A stretch of 64,000 bases of DNA from Hyphococcus sp. (GCA_021776335.1 JAJFGB010000010.1:124001-188000); one strand, 5' to 3'; counted from the first letter of the stretch, positions 38,124-46,738 are shown. Notes: generated from the sequence alone by a model not told the origin. Translations and numbers: made by a program.

Positions 38124-38333
38124 TCAGCCGCGCTCTTTGAGCATCGCATCTGCGACTTTGAATGCCGCTTGAGCATAGTAGGCGTTGAAATCGATGTTCT
38201 TCCGCGTGCCTTTTGCCTCGTTATGCTGAGCGCCCACTGCGCTGATGATCCCCGTAAGGGCAGCAGCTGCAAACATGTCGCGTTTTTCTTTGTGCGCTTG
38301 TATTTCTTTGCTTCGCTGTACGTCTGAAGTCAT
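38124..38333 (-). CDS. Small soluble protein at the head of the array
   Basis: This 69-residue protein is helical and charged at first (SKEIQAHKEKRDM), with a short Ala/Gly-rich stretch (FAAAALTGIISAVGA) and a second helix. AAGGAG lies six bases before ATG 38333, a stronger and different site from the rest of the array. It is probably the first gene of the transcript. No family was recognised. Confidence 0.62.
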   Translation of the reverse strand: MTSDVQRSKEIQAHKEKRDMFAAAALTGIISAVGAQHNEAKGTRKNIDFNAYYAQAAFKVADAMLKERG

Positions 38334-38726
38334 TTCCGTCTCCTTTATTTGAGCACTATTCTTGCGCATTTGGGGACTACATTACACTTATATTTATCCC
38401 CGGTTAGATCGCGGCTGCATCCACCATCAAGTGAAGGCGTCGAAACGGGCGCTCGAGCTGCGAACTGTGAACTGTGAACTCCACTTGTGAACCGTGAACC
38501 ACTTTATCTATGCCGTATCTGGAGATGTGCCGCGGAGCGAATTACCCACGAACCAAAATCGTCAGAAGGACCCGCGGATTGGAAGGGAATAATCTTTCTC
38601 AAATAGCCGAGCCGCTCCACATCAGATCGAGGCTGCCGGAACGGCTTCTTTTCACCAAAAGGTGTCATTGCGCCCATACATACAAATGTCTGATTACAAC
38701 CGAGTACGACCGTGCAGTCCTGTTGA
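38334..38726. other. Probable control region of the small-gene array
   Basis: About 390 bases between the flavoprotein-like gene and the array. It holds the heptamer repeat cluster at 38459-38499 and an AT-rich stretch at 38370-38400 that could include the array promoter. Frames on either strand here lack support. Confidence 0.45.
38459..38499. repeat. Cluster of five TG(T/C)GAAC-type heptamers
   Basis: Heptamers start at 38459 (TGCGAAC), 38466 (TGTGAAC), 38473 (TGTGAAC), 38486 (TGTGAAC) and 38493 (CGTGAAC). Three are head-to-tail, then a 6-base gap, then two more. Spacing of seven does not match the helix turn, so an iteron or slippage origin is as likely as a regulator site. It lies upstream of the array. 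Confidence 0.6.
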
Positions 38727-40511
38727 TTATCGTGTGAAAATCGCAGACATAGCATTGATGAATCGCGTAGCCATTGTATCGCCAGCTTGCGTACCCAGTA
38801 AATAAATTACGCCGCCGGCGATTGCGATTTTGACCACATTTCCGGCGCTGCTGCCGAGACTTTTGCCAGCGCCCGCTAAGAGGGCCTCGAAGAATATATC
38901 GCTCTTTGCTTTGATTGTTCTTTCTTCGAGTTGTAATGTCAGGTCACTAATAGTGGCCAAGAGCTTTTCAAGTTTTTCTTCTAGCGCTTCTATTCTTTCT
39001 TCGGCTTCAGTCGCTGGTGTTTTACGAATTGAAAATGCTCGAAAAGCATCTCTCAACTCTTCGAACAACAACCAGTCGTCAGGAATGTGATTTTCTTTTG
39101 TGGCATTGAGATAAGCATTTATACCGACTTCAATGGCATCTGCCGAAGCTTCAGCAACTTCACTCACTGTTACAGTATGTTCTTGCAAGAACGTCAACCG
39201 TTCGCGAAGCAGGTTGCGATCAGCGAGAGAAATCCTTGCAGACGCTTTTTCCGTAGCCTGACGGACTGCGCCCAGATCGACCTTCTCTGATGTTGAGCCT
39301 TTTGATTGAAGTGGAGAAAAAAGTTCGTTTCCGTGATGAATGATGGTGTCGCCGTTGAGACGTCGCTCCTCCTCGCCATCTTCAAATTCTGGGCCCGGCC
39401 AATACGTCACCCAGCTTGGACCGATTTTGATGGCTTTACCGACGACATGGTTCACCAGACTCTGCTTGAACGCATGTGCAATTAGAATTTTATGGATAGG
39501 TGCAATCAGTTGTGTAAACAGAGACCTTGCGGGAGATAGGAACGTGACGTGATGGAAGTCTCCGCTGCGATACGAAGCATTTAGCATATCAATCAACTTC
39601 TTGGGCAGTTCATCTAAAATTCTGCTATAGCCGTCAAATCCGATTTCCTGGTCGGCGCTGTCGAGATTTTGCAATTTTCTTTCGAGAGCGATTACTAGAT
39701 CTTCACCTGGCCACTCGGTCTCCATAAGTTGTCTGCCAAATTCGTTGATTAGAAGCCCGTCATCGAAATCGCGATGTATTATTCGCAGTGCGTCTAAGAC
39801 TGCTCCATCGCCGTCTCCTATAATGACCCAGTGTTTCTTGGGATCACCGCTTTCGGCTACGTCGGTAGGCGGATCGACCCAGTAAGACCTAAGGCTTTGA
39901 TCCGAGGTGAGAGCCATTGACGGCGAATCCGAGACTATGAATACTTTATCGAATAGCCGCTGTTCTTCGCCTCGCGATGAACGTGTCCGCAAACGAACAG
40001 AATCGCCTCCTGATATCTCAAGGACTTTTGTACCGCTGATGAGTTCTTTATTGATATCATCACCGTGATCCAACCACGCCGTTTTGGTTTCTTTCAGAAT
40101 TTCTCTAGCGGAAGAGATCTGCCAGTCTAGAAATGGCAGGGCGATCCGTTCCGAAAGTGGCGCTTGGGGCCAAAAATTTATCGTTGGGTGTACGTATCGA
40201 TGTGCGGTATTCGGATGCGCGATGCCGCGTTCGATGGCCTCTTCAAACAGAGTGACCTTCGCAACAAAGTGCGAACTGGCTGCCGCGAGAGATATGCCAG
40301 TAAGCGAACCACCGACGATGGCGATCTGGTCATTGGGGTTGAGTTCATTATTTTCAATAAGTGCAGAGATAAGGTCGAACGCGCGCCGTTGTCGCGAGCT
40401 GAATGACACGTATCGTGAATAGGGACCGAGGACATAAACATTATCCTGTCCGGGAGCCCTTGATGCGTCCAGGATGTATTCAATGCTGAGTTCGGGATCT
40501 TTCGTGGTCAC
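38727..40511 (-). CDS. Membrane-anchored FAD/NAD(P)-binding protein
   Basis: This 594-residue protein has two dinucleotide-binding Rossmann motifs: IAIVGGSLTGISLAAA with following VTLFEEA (about 63-90) and VIIGDGDGAVLDAL (about 225-240). This is the layout of flavoprotein oxidoreductases of the FAD_NAD_binding_9 type. A coiled coil (ERIEALEEKLEKLLATISDL) and a membrane segment (VVKIAIAGGVIYLLGTQ) close the protein, so it is probably anchored with the enzyme in the cytoplasm. The start is GTG with AGGA six bases upstream. In a conflict setting it could deplete or sense NAD(P)H, but this is speculation. Confidence 0.72.
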   Translation of the reverse strand: MTTKDPELSIEYILDASRAPGQDNVYVLGPYSRYVSFSSRQRRAFDLISALIENNELNPNDQIAIVGGSLTGISLAAASSHFVAKVTLFEEAIERGIAHPNTAHRYVHPTINFWPQAPLSERIALPFLDWQISSAREILKETKTAWLDHGDDINKELISGTKVLEISGGDSVRLRTRSSRGEEQRLFDKVFIVSDSPSMALTSDQSLRSYWVDPPTDVAESGDPKKHWVIIGDGDGAVLDALRIIHRDFDDGLLINEFGRQLMETEWPGEDLVIALERKLQNLDSADQEIGFDGYSRILDELPKKLIDMLNASYRSGDFHHVTFLSPARSLFTQLIAPIHKILIAHAFKQSLVNHVVGKAIKIGPSWVTYWPGPEFEDGEEERRLNGDTIIHHGNELFSPLQSKGSTSEKVDLGAVRQATEKASARISLADRNLLRERLTFLQEHTVTVSEVAEASADAIEVGINAYLNATKENHIPDDWLLFEELRDAFRAFSIRKTPATEAEERIEALEEKLEKLLATISDLTLQLEERTIKAKSDIFFEALLAGAGKSLGSSAGNVVKIAIAGGVIYLLGTQAGDTMATRFINAMSAIFTR

Positions 40512-40756
40512 GCAGAATCCTAATAAATCGCAATTCTAGGTAACATAGCGGAATCATTCCACGTCACAAATCGGACATTCGCTTGAACAACGGCTAAGGC
40601 AGGCTTAGGCCAATAACCGCCTGATGGGTCGATTTTCAATCTGTAAATTTTACGCAAAAAGGCGACATTGACGGTAGTCCAAGCAACGTCTGTTAGTGCG
40701 CCAAAGCAGACACTGCCTTCACTGAGAGCGAACGCCCCTGCCGGCCAACCAGCAAC

Positions 40757-41668
40757 CTACTTCACGGCCACCTTCAACTCTTTCAGCCGTTTTTCGCAAG
40801 CCTGTTTCACCAGCGCCGCCAGCGCTTCGGCGCGCTCACCGAGCCAGGTCAATTCTTCATCGGTGATCTTGTAATGTTTTGAATAGCGCGCTTTCACATA
40901 GGCTTCTTTCAACAATTCGAAGCTGCGGCGCTGGAACCTGTCTTCATCGGGCCAGATGCCGCGAAAGCGTTCGTCTTTTTCTTCGACCAATGACCGCAGG
41001 CGCCGGACATTGTGCGTGGACGGGCTGTAATTCGTAGTCGTGAGCAAATGGCAAGCGTAAAAACTCTCGACCGCCTGATGCAGCAGGAACGCGGCCTTCT
41101 TGTTGTCGTTTTCGTCGACGTAAAAATTGACGCCCTTAATGAAACCAACAGCACTTGAAAACCAATCGTCGTAGTATTCCTTCGCTGTCTCATACGCCTC
41201 TTTAGCATTCACCGGTTTTGGATCGACAAAGCGGTGACCAGCAAGCTCGTAGAGCGCGGCGCCCTGGCGAATGATGTCGACGAAAAAATATTGCCCCGAG
41301 GCCAGCTTGTCGTTCACTTCGCCAAGGGAATGAACGATCAGGCCGATGGGCGTCTTGATCGCCTTATCGCGAATGATGCGGTCCTCAGCCTTGTACCAGT
41401 ATGTCGCCATATCGGTAAGCTGCGTGTAGTTGACGACGATCAGCAAATCATAGTCGCTCTGATAGCCTTTGGCGGTCTTGCCCGCTTCATCGACCCAGTC
41501 GCCGCGCGCATAGGAACCAAAGAGCACGATCTTTAATATCCGGCCCTTCTCGTTATAGATTTTGCGGCCATTGCCCCTGGCGAGGTCGAATTCTTCAAAC
41601 AGGATTTCCTGAATGCGCGCCAGCTCGCGCTGCTTTTTCTCCGGCAGGTCGCTGATATCTGTTTTCAT
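40757..41668 (-). CDS. Fused nucleotidyltransferase-HEPN protein (MNT-HEPN)
   Basis: This 303-residue protein joins a minimal nucleotidyltransferase (GSYARGDW at 51-58 and the metal-binding SDYDLL with Asp72/Asp74) to a C-terminal HEPN domain with the R-x-x-x-H motif in ARYSKHY. In two-gene MNT/HEPN toxin-antitoxin modules the MNT AMPylates and silences the HEPN RNase; here both are on one chain. ATG 41668 is my choice from the usual start of this family; 41749 (TTG) and 41686 (ATG) are possible. It is divergent from the M48 operon. Confidence 0.82.
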   Translation of the reverse strand: MKTDISDLPEKKQRELARIQEILFEEFDLARGNGRKIYNEKGRILKIVLFGSYARGDWVDEAGKTAKGYQSDYDLLIVVNYTQLTDMATYWYKAEDRIIRDKAIKTPIGLIVHSLGEVNDKLASGQYFFVDIIRQGAALYELAGHRFVDPKPVNAKEAYETAKEYYDDWFSSAVGFIKGVNFYVDENDNKKAAFLLHQAVESFYACHLLTTTNYSPSTHNVRRLRSLVEEKDERFRGIWPDEDRFQRRSFELLKEAYVKARYSKHYKITDEELTWLGERAEALAALVKQACEKRLKELKVAVK

Positions 41669-41976
41669 GAAATTCAAGGGCGGCATGGGGAGGGTTCCGG
41701 GCGAATGGGTTTGGACTTCGAATCTAGCCTGACCCGGAAGACGACGCAAAGTATATACGAAAACTGTTTGCGGCTTTATATGATGTAGTATGGCTATTCA
41801 TGCCTGCCCGTCTGCTGGGATAGTTGCCCCAAAAAAGCACATGGAAGGTGATAAACATGCGATCGCAGAACAAGGTTGATATTGGCGTCAAAATCTTGCC
41901 TGCATGATCGCGGCAAGGGCGGGAGATCAGCAAATCGGTGAAGGTTGACAATTTTGAATGGCAAAGAGGGGATGTA
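41669..41976. other. Divergent control region of MNT-HEPN and M48 genes
   Basis: About 300 bases between divergent genes, AT-rich around 41750-41790. It probably holds promoters for both. No inverted repeat was recognised. Confidence 0.4.
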
Positions 41977-42390
41977 ATGAAGAATTTTGACGGTACCGGG
42001 AAAGCGATTGCGCTCGAAATTGTGTTGGCAAAAGCGCCGTCAGAAGAGTTGGCCTTCGGCGGTGTATGGGACGACATGATGACGATACGAGATACGCGCA
42101 ACATAGAAAGGATCGAACAGGCAGGCGCTTCCTCTTTCATCGATGGCGCCGCAACGTTGCCCCTGCTTTCGAGCATCATCGTGCCAGCTGTGTTATGGGC
42201 GGCGACCAAAATCGCAGATAGCGCGGGCGGCGACGCCGCCGACTTCGTCGTCGATAAAGTCAAAGAAAAACTGCGTGAAATTCTTGGTATGGAACCAAAA
42301 TTTGATGGTGGGCAACTATCGGAGGAAGATATCGCGAATATAGCCGATGCCGTTGTCAACAAGTTGCTCGCCGCAGCTAACAAAGCATGA
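41977..42390 (+). CDS. Small partner protein of the membrane M48 peptidase
   Basis: This 137-residue protein has an N-terminal alpha/beta part (GKAIALEIVLAKAPSEEL), a hydrophobic helix that may insert in the membrane (LPLLSSIIVPAVLWAATKIA) and an amphipathic C-terminus (EEDIANIADAVVNKLLAAANKA). AGAGGGG lies five bases before ATG 41977. Its stop overlaps the M48 start as ATGA, so the two are co-translated and probably interact. No family was recognised. Confidence 0.68.
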   Translation: MKNFDGTGKAIALEIVLAKAPSEELAFGGVWDDMMTIRDTRNIERIEQAGASSFIDGAATLPLLSSIIVPAVLWAATKIADSAGGDAADFVVDKVKEKLREILGMEPKFDGGQLSEEDIANIADAVVNKLLAAANKA

Positions 42391-44132
42391 CAAGCAAGCG
42401 CGATTGGACACTGTTGTTTTTGATCGCGTTGTTGTGGGCAACTGCATATTTCGCTGTGTTTGGCGTGGAGACTTCAACCCTTTCTCGCGCGTGCCAGTCA
42501 TCTGATTTGGCGTGTTCGAAAGTCGAGTTGCGCCTTATCGGTATCGCGTCCTTGATGGTTTTACCACTTTTGATCTGGCGCGTGTTATTGCATCGTCTCA
42601 ACTTCGTTCAAATTAAAACAGAGAAGGGTGTTTCGTCAGTTCCGCTCCGAGCCGCACACCCGATTGTTGAACAGTTTGTCCGCCAACGCGCTGATCATGC
42701 AGATATCCATGCGCCCATTCAGGTGTATCGGATCCCGTTTAGCGGCGACACGGTAAATGGATATGTTTGGCAGAATCGTCGCAAAGCGCACATGGCATTG
42801 TCGAGCAAAGTCGACGCTCTTGTCGGTGCTGCGCAACGGGGGGATCAAGAGGCCAACGCGAAGGCGTGTTTTTTGATCGACCACGAGCTCGGCCACATCG
42901 CGGTTCGAGACGCTGGCGGATTTTTGATGGCGCGCGCGATTATATACGCTGCGCTGATTTTATTGATCCCGGCAAAACTACTGATGATGCGATTTGCGTA
43001 TGATCCCTGGTTTCTGCCGGGGCAAGATTTGTTTCTCTTTTTTAGAACGGTGACCGAAGATGCAGGACTCTACCGCAGTTTTGCCGTACCGCCAATTTAT
43101 TGGGCGCTTTTCGCATTGCTGGTGACGACATTCGCCGCCATCGCGATCACGGCAGTTCTGTTGTCGCTAATTAAACGACGGCGAGAATATCTCGCTGATA
43201 AATTCGCTATGGCTATGGCCAACGACCACGAAAAGGCTTCTAGCGTTATTCGAGATTTGTTTAAACAATCCACCGTCGGGAGCGCGGTTGCTTCGAGCTT
43301 CATCGGTGGTTTGTCAACACACCCGAGCGTAAAGAGTAGAATCAGAAAACTGACGGACGCTAATTTCTTTGAAGACAGCTGGTTTATGCCGATAATCATC
43401 GTGGCCATGGTGATATTTTCGCGTATCTTCTTACACGATGGCGGCAGTTTATCGTATTTGATGCCCTCACAAACGCCCGAAGCGGTGAAGTGGCTCTATA
43501 CTTTCCTGGTTTCAACATTAATTGCCGCAGGCATCGGATTATTGCCCAACGGATTTCAGATCGGCATCACTCTCGGTTTAGGTAGGCGGTTAGTGGTTGT
43601 CGGTTTAGCGGCGGCGGTGATTTTCATTGTGTTTGATTTCAGCGTTTCGCTGTTTCAACGCCCTTCAACAGTGCCGGAACATCAAGCGATCACATCACTT
43701 GAAGCGCGAGAGCATTTATATTTTATGTTGTCGCTGCCGATTACTATAAGCATCTTTATTGGCGCGCATACGGCCATATCCTTCCTTATGCGGCGGTGGT
43801 CCGTAAAATTACCTAAAACCGCGCTGCAGATATTTGGCGGATTTGCACTAGGCATGGGGACCATTGTCGGAGTCACGATGATCACGCATCCCGTTTCTGA
43901 GCAACAACGGGTTAAGAGTTTGGACCGAATCCTTGGTAAAAGCATCGAAATTTACCAACGACTCGATGCTGTCTGTCCGGACGATGCATTACCGGAGTGT
44001 GAGGACTATTTTCGTGCTTCGCTTGCTCTGGAACACTACCAAAGAGCACTCAAACAGAATTCCTTTGCGCCGCCATTGTCTTGGATCTGGTTAAGCCATG
44101 AAGCGTTCAGGCGACCCGCAATTTTGGCCTAG
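42387..44132 (+). CDS. Membrane M48-family metallopeptidase
   Basis: This 581-residue protein is an integral membrane zinc peptidase related to HtpX/Ste24. The zinc motif is HELGH (His166, Glu167, His170) and the third ligand is Glu267 in REYLADKFA. About nine membrane segments lie around these, with a long C-terminal membrane part (about 335-500) unusual for HtpX, which is about 290 residues. The start overlaps the partner gene. M48 peptidases occur in quality control and in some predicted conflict systems; being on the island with a dedicated partner favours the latter, but this is inference. Confidence 0.85.
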   Translation: MTSKRDWTLLFLIALLWATAYFAVFGVETSTLSRACQSSDLACSKVELRLIGIASLMVLPLLIWRVLLHRLNFVQIKTEKGVSSVPLRAAHPIVEQFVRQRADHADIHAPIQVYRIPFSGDTVNGYVWQNRRKAHMALSSKVDALVGAAQRGDQEANAKACFLIDHELGHIAVRDAGGFLMARAIIYAALILLIPAKLLMMRFAYDPWFLPGQDLFLFFRTVTEDAGLYRSFAVPPIYWALFALLVTTFAAIAITAVLLSLIKRRREYLADKFAMAMANDHEKASSVIRDLFKQSTVGSAVASSFIGGLSTHPSVKSRIRKLTDANFFEDSWFMPIIIVAMVIFSRIFLHDGGSLSYLMPSQTPEAVKWLYTFLVSTLIAAGIGLLPNGFQIGITLGLGRRLVVVGLAAAVIFIVFDFSVSLFQRPSTVPEHQAITSLEAREHLYFMLSLPITISIFIGAHTAISFLMRRWSVKLPKTALQIFGGFALGMGTIVGVTMITHPVSEQQRVKSLDRILGKSIEIYQRLDAVCPDDALPECEDYFRASLALEHYQRALKQNSFAPPLSWIWLSHEAFRRPAILA

Positions 44133-44314
44133 ACGTACTCACAACTCAGCACCAGCGTTTGTTGTAGGGAGTGACACGATTGCTCAACCAAATGTCTAAT
44201 GCCGCTTTTGCACCAGCACGGGCTCTCAATCCCGTTAGCTCAACTTCCGCTTTTGGGATTTCACCAACGCCCGAAGCCCGCTCGGCATACATCCATATAT
44301 GCGCATAAATAGAC

Positions 44315-45553
44315 CTAAAACACCCCGATAATCTCATCGATCGCGTCGCGCACCCTGCCCTTCGCGTGCTCATACTGAGCCCGGTCATAATTCCGGCGCG
44401 CGACATCGGCATTGCGTCCATGATTGTGCCAAATATCGACTTCCGATTGGGGAACATCTGCGTCAAGCAACAAATTCTTCATGGTGCGGCGGAGGTCGCG
44501 TGGCGTGAACGGTTCGATGCCGCCTTCCAAACAATACAGCCGGACGTTTTTTGACAGATTGTCGAGCGTGCGCGGGGCGTCCTCGCCGTAGGGACTAGGA
44601 AACAGAAACCGGCTTTCAGGCGCTGACATCTTGCGCGCTCCCTCTAAGATTCTGGCTCCTACTTGTGTCACTGGCAGATCATGCGGATGACCATTCTTTG
44701 TTTTTGGCAGTGCAAGTTTTGGCGCCTTCAGTAAACGCCACCCGCCGTCATCGATCCACCAGTCTTTTTCCGATCGCAAGACCTCCGTTACGCGCACCCC
44801 ACCCATGGCGATGATCAATCGCAAGGCGATGCCGATGACGCCGGCAAACGGTTCTTTTGCAAGATCGCGCCAAAACTGTGCGAGCTCTTCCATGGAAAGC
44901 GAGCGGTCGCGTGTTTGCGATTGTGTAGGCCCGCCAACGCTCGCCACCGGGTTGGTCTCAAGCGCAAACAATATTTTCCTGTCTTTGCTTGTGGTCGGGT
45001 CGTTGTCCGCCTTTAGTCCGCGATTAAATGCAGCCGAAAGGATGGCGCGCGGCAGCCGCGTGGAACTTCCCCGTTCGTGAAATTTTGCCAGCCAGTCGGT
45101 GATCATAGCGGGCGTTACATTGGTTGCAGGCGTTGCGGGTCCAAAGTCGGCTACGGCTGCATCGGCGCCATCAAGCAGGTAGATTCGGTAATCCGGGATT
45201 GACGCGGTCTTGCCTTCTGCTTCCATCGCAGCAATGACGAACTCAAAAAGCTCCCGAACCGTACCATTCCGCTGCCGGCCTCCGCCGGGACGAGGCTCTC
45301 CGCCACCGGCTGCGCGCGGATCGGCGATCAGGTCCGTCGCTTTCTTGCGGGCGTCAACCAGACTTGTGCCGGGATATTGCCCGATGGCGATGCGGCGGCG
45401 GCTCGCGGCGGAACCAATCAGTACAGAGAAGGTTTTTCTGTTCTTGCCGATGCGCACCCAGAGATTGGGACAAGCCTGATCGACGAATTCCTTCGTCTGT
45501 TCAAATGGCCCCGCCGTGCGAAGCCAGCGATCGGTAAAGGTGCGTCTTGCCAT
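44315..45553 (-). CDS. int: Tyrosine integrase of the island
   Basis: This 412-residue site-specific recombinase has the N-terminal arm-binding domain of P4-type integrases (IAIGQYPGTSLVDARKKA), a core-binding domain and a catalytic domain with the first Arg in GGVRVTEVL, a second box PRDLRRT (Arg in place of the usual His before DLRR), HNHGR and the nucleophile Tyr in RRNYDRAQY. The start at 45553 lies just inside the right attachment site, and two arm-type repeats sit within 36 bases upstream of it, so it may repress its own expression. It should catalyse insertion at tRNA-Tyr. Confidence 0.93.
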   Translation of the reverse strand: MARRTFTDRWLRTAGPFEQTKEFVDQACPNLWVRIGKNRKTFSVLIGSAASRRRIAIGQYPGTSLVDARKKATDLIADPRAAGGGEPRPGGGRQRNGTVRELFEFVIAAMEAEGKTASIPDYRIYLLDGADAAVADFGPATPATNVTPAMITDWLAKFHERGSSTRLPRAILSAAFNRGLKADNDPTTSKDRKILFALETNPVASVGGPTQSQTRDRSLSMEELAQFWRDLAKEPFAGVIGIALRLIIAMGGVRVTEVLRSEKDWWIDDGGWRLLKAPKLALPKTKNGHPHDLPVTQVGARILEGARKMSAPESRFLFPSPYGEDAPRTLDNLSKNVRLYCLEGGIEPFTPRDLRRTMKNLLLDADVPQSEVDIWHNHGRNADVARRNYDRAQYEHAKGRVRDAIDEIIGVF

Positions 45554-45569
45554 GGATGAATTTGGTCAC

Positions 45570-45589
45570 AATGCACCAAAAAATGTACC
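45570..45589. promoter_or_regulatory. Integrase arm-type sites (right end)
   Basis: Tandem AATGCACC and AAAAATGTACC copies match the pair at 5981-6002. They lie in the leader of the integrase gene, between its start and the attachment site. Same orientation at both ends. Role as integrase arm sites is inferred. Confidence 0.62.
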
Positions 45590-45670
45590 AAAAACGGGAA
45601 TCGAGGTCAAATCCGAAGAGCAGACAATGAGAGGCATGGTCATAAAATATAATAATATCAATTATTTACA

Positions 45671-45730
45671 AATGGTGGAGGGGGATGGATTCGAACCATC
45701 GTACGCCGAAGCGGCCAGATTTACAGTCTG
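45671..45730 (-). repeat. Right attachment site within the intact tRNA-Tyr
   Basis: This is the 60-base partner of 5811-5870 and covers the tRNA from the anticodon loop to two bases past the encoded CCA. The tRNA is fully restored by it, which is the usual outcome of integration. Confidence 0.9.
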
Positions 45731-45758
45731 GTGGATTTAACCACTCTCCCACCCCTCC
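45673..45758 (-). tRNA. tRNA-Tyr (anticodon GUA)
   Basis: An 86-base tRNA with an encoded CCA. The 7-bp acceptor stem pairs GGAGGGG (5') with CCCCTCC. The anticodon loop reads CTGTAAA, giving GUA. A long variable arm (class II), as in bacterial tRNA-Tyr, and a normal T loop GGTTCGAATCC are visible. It is the island's insertion target. Confidence 0.96.
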
Positions 45759-45928
45759 ACGAGGCCCGGCGCCAAGCAGCGACGAGAAATTCGAGCGGCA
45801 ATTGGCGCCGCCCAAATTGGAAGAACGGCGTCTATAGCGTCGTCGCCGGGGGATCGCAACCGCTTAAAGGGCGGGGCCTCCAGCGTTTTTCGGTTTCGCA
45901 GGGCGCTTAAACCCGCTAGGCCAGCGTC

Positions 45929-46729
45929 ATGGCGAAAAAACCCAAAAAACAAGGCGGACGAAGCGCCTCAACGCCCCGCCAAAAATCCGGCGGCAAGCGT
46001 CAGACCGGCCCCGCCGGGCTCTGGCTCTATGGCCGCCACGCTGTTGCGGCAGCGCTCGCCAATCCAGAGCGGCGGGTGCGGCGCGTGTTGGCGACCAAGA
46101 ACGCGCGCGACTGGCTGATTGAAGCTGGTGCAGCGGCAGCGATGCTCGAAAAAATTGAAGATATAAAACCGGAGATTATCGATCACGCTCTGCCCGACGG
46201 CGCAGTCCATCAGGGGCTGGCCGCAGAAGTTTTCGACCTGCCGCCGGTTAGCCTCAAAGATGTCTGTGCGTCGAAGGCGGCAGAGGGGCCCGTCGTCGTG
46301 CTCGACCAAATTACCGACCCACAAAATATCGGCGCGATTTTCAGAAGCGCTGCAGCGTTCGGCGCTCGTGCCGTCGTGGTACAGGACCGGCGCACGCCGC
46401 CTTTGTCGGGCGTGCTTGCTAAAGCTGCCGCCGGCGCCATCGAAACTGTCCCTTGCATCCCCGTCGTCAATATCGCGCGCACCATCGAAGCCCTTCAAGA
46501 ATTTGGGTATTATTGCGCGGGACTGGCGGGAGAAGCAGATATCAGCGTCGCGGAGGCGCCAAAAGATATGCCCGTCGCCCTCATTCTCGGCGCCGAGGGT
46601 GCAGGTCTTCGCCAGCTGGTCGCAAAAAATTGTGACGCGTTGGTGTGCATTCCCATTGCACCAGCCATGGAAAGCCTCAATGTTTCTACAGCAGCAGCGA
46701 TCGCTCTTTATGAAATGACGCGACGATAG
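45929..46729 (+). CDS. rlmB: 23S rRNA (guanosine-2'-O-)-methyltransferase RlmB
   Basis: This 266-residue SPOUT enzyme methylates the ribose of G2251 in the P-loop of 23S rRNA. An N-terminal Lys-rich tail and the substrate-binding domain (LWLYGRHAVAAAL) precede the TrmH-like knot with VVLDQITDPQNIGAIFRSA, ILGAEGAGL and ESLNVSTAAAIALYE, which form the S-adenosylmethionine pocket. Length fits the family. It is the first host gene right of the tRNA. Confidence 0.93.
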   Translation: MAKKPKKQGGRSASTPRQKSGGKRQTGPAGLWLYGRHAVAAALANPERRVRRVLATKNARDWLIEAGAAAAMLEKIEDIKPEIIDHALPDGAVHQGLAAEVFDLPPVSLKDVCASKAAEGPVVVLDQITDPQNIGAIFRSAAAFGARAVVVQDRRTPPLSGVLAKAAAGAIETVPCIPVVNIARTIEALQEFGYYCAGLAGEADISVAEAPKDMPVALILGAEGAGLRQLVAKNCDALVCIPIAPAMESLNVSTAAAIALYEMTRR

Positions 46730-46738
46730 GGATTGATG

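Larger units (their letters stand above)
5811..45730. mobile_element. Integrative island in tRNA-Tyr, about 39.9 kb
   Basis: The element is bounded by 60-base direct repeats (5811-5870 and 45671-45730; two mismatches) that match the 3' part of tRNA-Tyr(GUA). The right copy belongs to the intact tRNA; the left copy is a truncated remnant. A tyrosine integrase of the type with an N-terminal arm-binding domain sits directly inside the right end and reads away from the tRNA. Cargo includes a Tc toxin locus, an AlpA regulator, a small-gene array and several conflict-type genes. No conjugation genes are visible, so it is likely mobilised in trans or only excised and inserted. Confidence 0.9.

Noticed and set aside
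38459-38499. Heptamer repeats considered as a CRISPR array
   Set aside because: Units are 7 bases and adjacent; there are no spacers of CRISPR length and no cas genes.
38504-38755. Minus-strand frame overlapping the end of the flavoprotein-like gene
   Set aside because: Overlaps real coding sequence and has no start support.
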